Program-made: the position numbers and the translations under genes
Shown: positions 1 to 5,047 of the stretch, in pieces
Numbering within the stretch: position 1 is the first letter of the stretch
Layout of the letters: each line of letters starts with the position of its first letter
Notes under the pieces: model-generated
Seen by the model: only the letters and a program-made list of their open reading frames with translations
Databases searched by the model: none
What the model was told of the DNA's origin: nothing
DNA from: Chloroflexota bacterium
Lineage (GTDB): Bacteria; Chloroflexota; Limnocylindria; Limnocylindrales; CSP1-4
Assembly: GCA_021801545.1 (NCBI GenBank)
Contig: JAJYXX010000250.1
Span: 1 to 7,369, forward strand
DNA: 7,369 bases
Direction of reading: 5' to 3'

Positions 1-65
1 GGGCAGCGTGATCGGGCTGTGCTTGCATCCTAGGAGACGGGAGCGGTGCGGTGGAGGGCGCAAGA

Positions 66-93
66 GGTACCACGAGGCGGGGCCAGTGGTACC
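66..93. repeat. Inverted repeat upstream of moaA
   Basis: Two perfect 8-base arms, GGTACCAC at 66-73 and GTGGTACC at 86-93, are separated by 12 bases. Each arm contains the palindrome GGTACC. If moaA starts at 126, the repeat lies about 30 to 60 bases upstream, where a leader hairpin or operator could sit. No regulator family can be named from the sequence. If translation starts at the GTG at 51, the repeat is inside the coding region and probably has no regulatory role. Confidence 0.4.
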
Positions 94-125
94 GGCGCGC
101 CGATTCGGGGACGGCCGGGTACGAT

Positions 126-1205
126 ATGGCGGTGATCCAGTCTGATGGTGCAGCCCCGCCCCTCGTCCCGACCGGCTCCGGCACACCGGCGGTCGTTGAC
201 ACGCTCGGTCGGCCGCTGCGCGATCTCCGGCTCTCGGTCACTGACCGCTGCAACTTCCGGTGTGTCTACTGCATGCCCAGGGAGGTGTTCGGGCGGGACT
301 ACGCGTTCTTTCCCCGCTCGATGGTCCTGACGTTCGAGGAGATCACGCGGCTGGCCCGCCTGTTCGTCGGGCTCGGGGCCGAGAAGTTCCGGATCACCGG
401 CGGCGAGCCGCTCGTCCGGCACGACCTGCCCGAGCTCGTCGCGATGCTGGCCGAGCTTCGTCGGCCGGACGGTCAGTCGCTCGACCTGACGCTGACGACG
501 AACGGGGCTGCACTGCGGGCGCTGGCCGGCCGGTTGCGCGAGGCGGGCCTGCAGCGGGTCACGGTCAGTCTCGACTCGCTCGATGACGCTGTCTTCCGGG
601 CGATGAACGGGGTCGACTTCCCGGTCTCGCGGGTGCTCGACGGGATCGCCGCAGCGGTCGCGGCGGGCCTGGCACCGATCAAGATCAACATGGTCGTCCG
701 GCGCGGGATGAACGAGTCGAGCGTCCTGCCGATGGCCCGCTGGGCCAGGGAGAACGGCCTTGTCCTGCGCTTCATCGAGTACATGGACGTCGGTCAGAGC
801 AACGGCTGGCGGCTCGACGAGGTGGTGCCGGCCACCGAGCTGGTCGCCCGGATCGATGCCGAGCTGCCGCTCAAGCGGATCCCGGCCAGCTACCGCGGCG
901 AGGTCGCGACCCGCTGGCGCTACCGCGACGGCGGTGGTGAGATCGGGCTGATCGGGTCGGTCAGCCAACCGTTCTGCGGCGACTGCACCCGGGCCCGACT
1001 CTCGGCCGACGGGACGCTCTACACCTGCCTGTTCGCGGTCCGGGGCGAGGACCTGAAGTCGCTTCTCCGGTCGGGCCGGTCCGACGACGAGGTCCGGGTC
1101 GTGATCGAGCGGGTCTGGCGCCTGCGCGACGACCGGTACTCGGAGCTGCGCTCGGAGGCGACGAGCGGGCTGCCCCGGGTCGAGATGTTCGCGATGGGCG
1201 GCTGA
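126..1205 (+). CDS. moaA: GTP 3',8-cyclase MoaA (radical SAM, molybdenum cofactor synthesis)
   Basis: MoaA is a cytoplasmic radical SAM enzyme that converts GTP to 3',8-cyclo-GTP, the first step of molybdopterin synthesis (known for the family). From the ATG at 126 the protein has 359 residues, in the usual MoaA range. Near the N-terminus is TDRCNFRCVYCMP, with the CxxxC..C cluster at C42, C46 and C49 that binds the SAM-cleaving 4Fe-4S centre. RITGGEP follows, then the C-terminal cluster PFCGDCTRARL...C (C284, C287, C301) for the second, substrate-side 4Fe-4S centre. The protein ends in GG, as functional MoaA does. A GTG at 51 is in frame and has a GGGAG 7 bases upstream, but the extra 25 residues use AGA/AGG codons and low GC at third positions, unlike the rest, so I prefer 126. 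A GTG at 132 would be leaderless behind TACGAT (120-125). No other moa gene is adjacent. Confidence 0.96.
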   Translation: MAVIQSDGAAPPLVPTGSGTPAVVDTLGRPLRDLRLSVTDRCNFRCVYCMPREVFGRDYAFFPRSMVLTFEEITRLARLFVGLGAEKFRITGGEPLVRHDLPELVAMLAELRRPDGQSLDLTLTTNGAALRALAGRLREAGLQRVTVSLDSLDDAVFRAMNGVDFPVSRVLDGIAAAVAAGLAPIKINMVVRRGMNESSVLPMARWARENGLVLRFIEYMDVGQSNGWRLDEVVPATELVARIDAELPLKRIPASYRGEVATRWRYRDGGGEIGLIGSVSQPFCGDCTRARLSADGTLYTCLFAVRGEDLKSLLRSGRSDDEVRVVIERVWRLRDDRYSELRSEATSGLPRVEMFAMGG

Positions 1206-1216
1206 GGCAGGTCTTC

Positions 1217-1247
1217 CCCGCGATGCCTCGCGGCGTACGATCGCGGG
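1217..1247 (+). terminator. Possible hairpin terminator after moaA
   Basis: CCCGCGAT at 1217-1224 pairs perfectly with ATCGCGGG at 1240-1247, giving an 8-bp GC-rich stem with a 15-base loop. It begins 12 bases after the moaA stop. There is no T-run, so it is not a textbook intrinsic terminator. It may terminate weakly or protect the 3' end of the mRNA. Confidence 0.35.
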
Positions 1248-1311
1248 ACCAGAGGCCGCGGGATGCAGGGCCGCCCTCGGATGGCGCCAGGGCGCCCCGC
1301 TGGAGGTGCCC

Positions 1312-1385
1312 GCGTCCACAGGTTGTCCACACCCGGCCCGAACTCGTGGACGGACGGGCGTCATGCGCGGCGAATTTGTGGATAA
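1312..1385. promoter_or_regulatory. Cluster of three DnaA-box-like sites
   Basis: TTGTCCACA at 1323-1331 matches the 9-base DnaA box of high-GC bacteria. The - strand reads a perfect TTATCCACA at 1385-1377. A weaker GCGTCCACA at 1312-1320 sits 11 bases, about one helical turn, before the first box and in the same orientation. The last box lies only 5 bases before the -35 element of the promoter at 1391. The sites could let the replication initiator regulate that promoter, or mark a minor origin-like element. No dnaA gene and no obvious AT-rich unwinding region is present, so I do not call this oriC. Confidence 0.5.
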
Positions 1386-1390
1386 GCACG

Positions 1391-1419
1391 TTGACCCGCC
1401 GTCGGTCCGGCCCTATCGT
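1391..1419 (+). promoter_or_regulatory. Sigma-70-type promoter upstream of PNP
   Basis: TTGACC (1391-1396, 5 of 6 to consensus) and TATCGT (1414-1419, 4 of 6) are separated by exactly 17 bases, the optimal spacing. Transcription would start near 1425-1427 and give either a leader of about 250 nt before the PNP start or a leaderless TTG-initiated reading frame at 1425. It lies directly downstream of the DnaA-box-like cluster. Confidence 0.5.
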
Positions 1420-1675
1420 TCGTCTTGCCCGGAGGGGCCGCCAGAACCGAAGAAGTCCGAGATCACATCAAGGGCCTCTTCGCTCGAACGGTCGCTTCGG
1501 GCGCTTCGTTGTCCGCCGCAGGGCGGGTGATCGCCCGACGGGGCGGGTTCAGCATCCCGGTGCGGGCCCATCCGCCGGGCGATCGAAGCGTCGGGCTCCC
1601 GGCCCCTCGAGTCCTCGTCGGGTACGACGGCCGGCGCGCCCATCCCTCGAACTCCTTCGCAGCGGGGGCAGCACC
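1420..1675 (+). other. Leader region between promoter and PNP, with an uncertain open frame
   Basis: This stretch has no confident gene. One frame is open from a TTG at 1425 to a TGA at 1677-1679, 84 codons, and its stop overlaps the GTG start of PNP as GTGA. Its third codon positions are much less GC-rich than in neighbouring genes, which argues against selection as protein. Its end contains RVLVGYDGRR, which faintly recalls the VVVGYDTR motif of phosphohexomutases. I recognise no riboswitch, T-box or tRNA here. Confidence 0.3.
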
Positions 1676-2548
1676 GTGAACGCCCAGCCCGTCGACCCTT
1701 GCCAGCCGATCCCGCCGGTCGATCAGCCGGCCCGCCTGGCCGCCCTCGAGGCGGCGGTCCGGGCCCGAACCGGACTCCGGCCGGCGGTCGGCATCGTTCT
1801 CGGCTCCGGGCTCGGCGGGCTCGCCGACGAGCTCGTCGGACCGGTCTCGATCCCGTTCTCCGAGCTGCCCGGCTGGCCGGCCGCGACGGCTCCCGGTCAT
1901 GCCGGACGCCTGATCCTCGGCCGGCTCGAAGGGGTCCCGGTCGCGCTCCTCCAGGGCAGGCTCCATCTCTACGAGGGCCATGATCCCGGCCTCGTCGTCC
2001 AGCCGGTCCTCCTGATGGGCCGGCTCGGGGCGTCGCTGATCGTGCTCTCGAACGCCGCCGGCGGGCTGAACCCGGCGTTCGGGCCGGGGACGCTCATGGT
2101 CATCGAGGACCACATCAACCTGACCGGGCGCACGCCGCTCCTGGGACCGAACGCTGACGAGCTCGGTCCCCGGTTTCCGGACCTGACGAACGCCTGGAGC
2201 CCGCGCCTGCGGGACCGTCTCCGGGCGGCGGCCCGGGCCGAGGGGGTCGAGCTCGCCTCGGGCGTCTACGTCGGGCTCCTCGGGCCGGCCTACGAGACGC
2301 CCGCCGAGGTGCGGATGCTGCGCGGCCTGGGCGGCGACGCGGTCGGGATGTCGACCGTGCTCGAGGCGATCGCGGCGCGCTGGGCGGGCCTCGAGATCTG
2401 CGGCGTCTCGCTTGTCACGAACGCCGGGGCGGGCGACAGCGGCACGCCGCTCAGCCACGAGGAGGTGCTCGCCGCCGGCGCGGAGGCGGGACCGCGTTTC
2501 GTGCGCCTCATCCGCCGCTTCATCGCCGACCTTGCGCCCGGCGACTGA
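1676..2548 (+). CDS. punA: Purine nucleoside phosphorylase, trimeric (class II) type
   Basis: The enzyme phosphorolyses purine (deoxy)nucleosides to free base and (deoxy)ribose-1-phosphate in cytoplasmic purine salvage. The start chosen is the GTG at 1676, preceded by GGGGG at 1664-1668. It gives 290 residues, the normal length of the family. The upstream extension of this frame is Arg/Pro-rich and not PNP-like. Motifs in order are GSGLGGL (43-49), PGHAGR (73-78), GRLHLYEGHD (94-103), NAAGGLNP (126-133), GPAYETPAEVRML (203-215), GDAVGMST (220-227) and SLVTN (245-249). These supply the expected phosphate ligands S44, R95, H97 and S226, and the base-contacting E207 and N249. N249 corresponds to Asn243 of human PNP and points to 6-oxopurines (inosine, guanosine). 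MSTVLEAIAAR fits PNP rather than methylthioadenosine phosphorylase. It converges on the cupin gene, 46 bp away. Confidence 0.94.
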   Translation: MNAQPVDPCQPIPPVDQPARLAALEAAVRARTGLRPAVGIVLGSGLGGLADELVGPVSIPFSELPGWPAATAPGHAGRLILGRLEGVPVALLQGRLHLYEGHDPGLVVQPVLLMGRLGASLIVLSNAAGGLNPAFGPGTLMVIEDHINLTGRTPLLGPNADELGPRFPDLTNAWSPRLRDRLRAAARAEGVELASGVYVGLLGPAYETPAEVRMLRGLGGDAVGMSTVLEAIAARWAGLEICGVSLVTNAGAGDSGTPLSHEEVLAAGAEAGPRFVRLIRRFIADLAPGD

Positions 2549-2594
2549 GTAGGGCCTCGCCGCCGGCTCGGTCCGGGCTGCCCCCGGCAACCGG

Positions 2595-3272
2595 TCAGGC
2601 GTCGAGTCGGCGCGGCGGGGCGTCGGCCGGCTCGCGATCGAGCAGGCGGTCCGTGGCCGGCGTTGCGCACACGTAGTAGCGCAGGAGCGTGCGGCCCGTG
2701 TTCTCGACCCGGTGGGCGAGGCCGGGTTCGATCCGGATCCCCTTGAGCGGCTCGAGCGTCTCGGTGGTGGCACCGACGCTGACGATGCCGTGGCCCTCGA
2801 AGACGACGAGGGCGTGCTCGGAGCCCGGATGGCGGTGCCAGTCGTCGGCGCCGCCCGGGTCGATCTCGACCTCGCTGACGGTGAACGTGAGCGTCCCGAA
2901 GTCGCCGGGCTCGACGAGCAGGCGGCGGCGGATCCCGTCGTCCTCGACGACGCGCGCCCGGTCGCCTCGGCGGACCGGCTCGTCCTCGTCCTCCCAGCGG
3001 CGGAGGATCTCGCCCGGCCGGCGCGGATCGGGATCCGTGGCGGCCAGGAGGGCCAGGGCGTCGAGCGTGCCCTCGTTGCGGACGAGGTGGTACTCGGCGG
3101 GGGCCTCGTAGAGGACGTCACCGGCGCGGACGACGGTCCGGCGGGCGAGCGCCTCGCCGTGTTCGAAGACGATCTCGCCAGCCGTGAGGTAGACGACCGT
3201 CTCGACGCCGTGACGGTGCGGCCCGATCTCGGTGCCGGGCGGGATCCGGTCGAACTGGAGACGGATCGCCAT
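2595..3272 (-). CDS. Double-cupin domain protein of unknown substrate
   Basis: The 225-residue protein holds two cupin beta-barrels. The first has PGTEIGPHRHGVETVVYLTAG (about 12-32; metal-ligand-type H19, H21, E24) and GDVLYEAPAEYHLVRNEG (51-68; H62). The second has DDWHRHPGSEHALVVFEG (143-160; H146, H148, E152) and IEPGLAHRVENTG (181-193; H187). Both therefore keep a complete His/His/Glu/His-type metal site, suggesting two bound metals; this is read from motifs only. No signal peptide or membrane segment is seen, so it should be cytoplasmic. The ATG at 3272 lies 17 bp after the thyX stop on the same strand, so the two are probably cotranscribed. Bicupins include dioxygenases, isomerases and sugar or small-molecule binding proteins, and the sequence does not tell which. 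No strong ribosome binding site precedes the ATG. Confidence 0.85.
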   Translation of the reverse strand: MAIRLQFDRIPPGTEIGPHRHGVETVVYLTAGEIVFEHGEALARRTVVRAGDVLYEAPAEYHLVRNEGTLDALALLAATDPDPRRPGEILRRWEDEDEPVRRGDRARVVEDDGIRRRLLVEPGDFGTLTFTVSEVEIDPGGADDWHRHPGSEHALVVFEGHGIVSVGATTETLEPLKGIRIEPGLAHRVENTGRTLLRYYVCATPATDRLLDREPADAPPRRLDA

Positions 3273-3289
3273 CGACGCCTGGCTGTCGC

Positions 3290-4315
3290 TCAGCGAGCCG
3301 GAGGCTCGCGCTCGGCGACCGCTCCTCCCGCCGCGCTCTGCCGGCCAGCTCTCGCCTTCTCCGACCAGGCAGCGAGGACGACGTCCTTGTGCGGCCGGAT
3401 CGGGCAGTGGCCGTCGCGGTTGTTCATCTCGTCGCAGTAGCCGAGCGGCACGCACTTCGGGGCGAGGAAGCCGCCGAGGAACGGGCTGACGGTGAAGATC
3501 TCGTGGCGGATCAGCTGGAAGAGCCGGCGGATCTCCCACTGGGCCATCGTGCACAGGCGGAGGCCGGACATGTGAATGAGGGCCCGCAGGTTCGTCGTCA
3601 TCACGAGGTTCGTGCGGGTCGCGTTCGGGAAGACGAACCGCGCGTCCTCGCCAGGAATCCCCGCCTCGACGAGCTCGCCGTACAGCTCGAGGGCGCCGGC
3701 GACCTGCTGTTCGTACCGCTCGCGCAGGGCCGGGTCGGCCTCCGCGATGCTGGCCGGCAGCATCGTCGAGGCGCCCTTGTACTTCACGTAGCGCTGGCTC
3801 TGCTGGTCGAAGGCGACGCCGGCCCGATGGCGGACGAGCTGATGGCTGAGCGTCCGGCTGACGCCGCTGATCCCGAACGTGAACACGATGTGCTCGATCG
3901 TCGAGCCGTGGCCGGACTCAACGACTCCGGCGATCAGCTTCTGCTGTTTTGCCGGGTCGATCTCGCCGGCGACCGCGCGGCGGAAGATCTCGTCGGGTTC
4001 GAGCTCGCTGTAGCAGGTTCGACAGGCGGTGTAGATGAGCGGCACGTAGTAGCGCTCGACGATCTCGCGATCGGGGAAGAGGAGCGTCGCCTTCATTCCC
4101 AGCTCGTGGCGGCCCGGGTTGCGCGGCATCCGCGGCCGTTCCGGGTTCGTCGGGGCGGCCGGGCCTGTCGCGCTGGCCGCTGCCGGTGTCCCGGCCGGTG
4201 CCGGTGTCCCGGCCGCTGCCGGTGTCCCGGCCGGTGCCGGTGCGCTGGCCGCTGCCGGTGCGCCGGCCGCTGCTGCTGACTGCTCGGGCGTCGGGGGCGT
4301 CGTCTCGGCCGTCAT
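3290..4315 (-). CDS. thyX: Flavin-dependent thymidylate synthase ThyX with Ala/Pro-rich N-terminal extension
   Basis: ThyX makes dTMP from dUMP using methylenetetrahydrofolate, FAD and NADPH, replacing ThyA. From the ATG at 4315 it has 341 residues, longer than usual (roughly 220 to 270). The core begins near residue 74 (MKATLLF). Family motifs are HGSTIEH (136-142), QLVRHR (159-164) with QQSQRY (171-176), and RFVFPNATRTNL (226-237) followed by TTNLRALIH (240-248). The flavin/dUMP signature reads RHR-AGVAFDQQ-S, eight residues between RHR and Ser173 instead of the canonical seven. Residues about 18-48 are a PAPAGT/PAAAGT repeat. The C-terminus has C288, C294 and C304 in APKCVPLGYC...GHCPIRP. 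Alternative starts at 4129 (279 residues) or 4096 (268 residues) would drop the extension. I prefer 4315 because a -10-like TATGCT lies just upstream and the repeat unit keeps frame. The cupin gene follows 17 bp downstream. Confidence 0.93.
   Translation of the reverse strand: MTAETTPPTPEQSAAAAGAPAAASAPAPAGTPAAAGTPAPAGTPAAASATGPAAPTNPERPRMPRNPGRHELGMKATLLFPDREIVERYYVPLIYTACRTCYSELEPDEIFRRAVAGEIDPAKQQKLIAGVVESGHGSTIEHIVFTFGISGVSRTLSHQLVRHRAGVAFDQQSQRYVKYKGASTMLPASIAEADPALRERYEQQVAGALELYGELVEAGIPGEDARFVFPNATRTNLVMTTNLRALIHMSGLRLCTMAQWEIRRLFQLIRHEIFTVSPFLGGFLAPKCVPLGYCDEMNNRDGHCPIRPHKDVVLAAWSEKARAGRQSAAGGAVAEREPPAR
4176..4265 (-). repeat. 18-bp tandem repeat within the thyX 5' end
   Basis: Five consecutive 18-bp units run from 4176 to 4265 (+ strand type gccgSTgccggtgtcccg, with S alternating c and g). 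A partial sixth unit follows. The first and third units are identical, and so is the variable base in alternate units, which suggests duplication of a 36-bp pair. The unit is a multiple of three and encodes six-residue Ala/Pro/Gly/Thr repeats in ThyX, likely a disordered linker. Copy number may vary between strains through slippage. Confidence 0.85.
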
Positions 4316-4323
4316 GTCCGTCC

Positions 4324-4329
4324 AGCATA
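4324..4329 (-). promoter_or_regulatory. Candidate -10 element for (near-)leaderless thyX mRNA
   Basis: On the - strand TATGCT (4329 to 4324) fits the TANNNT -10 pattern and ends 8 bases before the thyX ATG at 4315. A start 6 or 7 bases downstream would fall at or within 2 bases of the ATG, giving a leaderless or nearly leaderless message. Consistent with this, no good Shine-Dalgarno sequence precedes the ATG. No convincing -35 hexamer is seen 17 bases upstream. Confidence 0.35.
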
Positions 4330-4390
4330 GCCGCTCGTTGACTCCGGTGTGGATGGCCATTCCGGGCCGGGGACACGCTGGGTGGATGCC

Positions 4391-4451
4391 CCCCCGTCCG
4401 GTTCGTCGCCCCCCGTCCGGTTCGTCGCCCCCCGTCCGGTTCGTCGCCCCC
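4391..4451. repeat. 19-bp tandem repeat, about three copies
   Basis: The unit gtccggttcgtcgcccccc recurs with a 19-bp period; its first G is at 4396, 4415 and 4434. The three copies are identical apart from the last, which ends in five C instead of six. The array lies about 75 to 135 bp upstream of the thyX start. There are no spacers, so it is not a CRISPR array. It could be slippage-prone simple repeat DNA or a set of protein-binding sites. Confidence 0.85.
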
Positions 4452-4744
4452 ACATTCCGCGTCATTGTGCGTGCCGGGAACGCTACGCGGAGGCCCGGCC
4501 CGCCCCGACGGGTCAACAGGCTCGCGGCGGCCCCGAACGCGCCGCCCGAGTCTCGATATCGCACCGCCTGGAGGCATTGACGAGGATCGCGCGGTCGGCC
4601 AGGCCTCGAATCGAGCCCGCTCCGGGGTGGCCGGCCGGCGCGAGTCGGATAGTGTTCCGAGCCCGAACATTGATGAGGAAGGCCGACCTCCGACGTCCGC
4701 CGCGACCCCCGGCGCCCGCCGCAGCCCGAGTGCGGCCGAAGGCC

Positions 4745-4789
4745 CGCGCCACGAACGCCGGCCGGGGACCGCGCCACGAAGGCCGGCCG
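4745..4789. repeat. Direct repeat, two 20-bp copies
   Basis: The 20-base sequence cgcgccacgaacgccggccg at 4745-4764 recurs at 4770-4789 with one mismatch (g for c at position 12). The period is 25 bp. No function is evident. Confidence 0.6.
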
Positions 4790-4899
4790 ACCCGCCGCGG
4801 CCACGGACCCCCTCGGTGCCCCCGCCGCTCACCCCGCGCGAACCCCGGCCTTCGTCGAGCTGCCGCGGAGCGGAGACCTCCGGAACGGACACACGACTC

Positions 4900-4927
4900 T
4901 TGACGTCTCCCGACCACCGCCGATGAT
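4900..4927 (+). promoter_or_regulatory. Candidate promoter for the amidase/MoaD-like operon
   Basis: TTGACG (4900-4905, 5 of 6 to the -35 consensus) is followed after 16 bases by GATGAT (4922-4927, 4 of 6 to the -10 consensus). Transcription would begin near 4934, leaving an untranslated leader of about 110 nt before the ATG at 5048. The match is moderate and unsupported by other data. Confidence 0.35.
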
Positions 4928-5031
4928 GGACTCATCCGGTCGGAGACGGCGGCGTGCCAGGGGAGCCGTGGAACGGTCGGGGGCGCCCGACCCGCGGCCG
5001 GGTGATCCCACCCAACCGCGCCAGGCACCAG

Positions 5032-5040
5032 AAAGGAAGG
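5032..5040 (+). promoter_or_regulatory. Strong ribosome binding site for the amidase gene
   Basis: AAAGGAAGG at 5032-5040 is rich in anti-Shine-Dalgarno complementarity and ends 7 bases before the ATG at 5048, fixing that start. It is the clearest ribosome binding site in the window and contrasts with thyX and moaA, which lack one at their preferred starts. Confidence 0.7.
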
Positions 5041-5047
5041 GCGAGGC

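Larger units (their letters stand above)
4316..5047. other. Divergent non-coding region between thyX and the amidase gene
   Basis: This 732-bp stretch separates two divergently transcribed genes. Open frames exist on both strands, but their translations are Arg/Pro-rich with no recognisable domain, as expected from random GC-rich sequence. It holds the 19-bp tandem repeat, a smaller direct repeat at 4745-4789, a candidate thyX -10 element at one end, and a candidate promoter plus a strong ribosome binding site for the amidase at the other. I see no tRNA, riboswitch or transposon. Confidence 0.6.

Noticed and set aside
30..1364. Long open frame on the - strand opposite moaA (444 codons)
   Set aside because: It is antisense to a clear MoaA gene; the translation is low-complexity Asp/Arg/Pro-rich with no domain. 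Long antisense frames are expected at this GC content.
1312..1419. Chromosomal origin oriC
   Set aside because: Only two good DnaA boxes plus one weak one, no AT-rich unwinding element, and no dnaA, dnaN, rpmH or parAB nearby.
1223..1675. N-terminal extension of PNP to an ATG at 1223
   Set aside because: The added 151 residues are Arg/Pro-rich and unlike PNP, and would run through the DnaA-like boxes and promoter; the GTG at 1676 gives the normal family length.
2573..2587. Hairpin CCGGG/CCCGG between the PNP and cupin stops as a terminator
   Set aside because: Only 5 bp with no T-run; such stems are common by chance in GC-rich DNA.
1463..3121. Long - strand frame (552 codons) spanning the PNP gene and part of the cupin gene
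   Set aside because: It runs antisense to PNP and out of frame with the cupin gene; composition is Arg/Ser/Pro-rich noise.
4391..4451. CRISPR array
   Set aside because: The 19-bp units abut directly with no unique spacers, there are only three, and no cas gene is present.
4595..4640. tRNA-like TCGAATC word
   Set aside because: The flanking bases do not form a T-arm stem, and no acceptor or anticodon arms can be placed around it.
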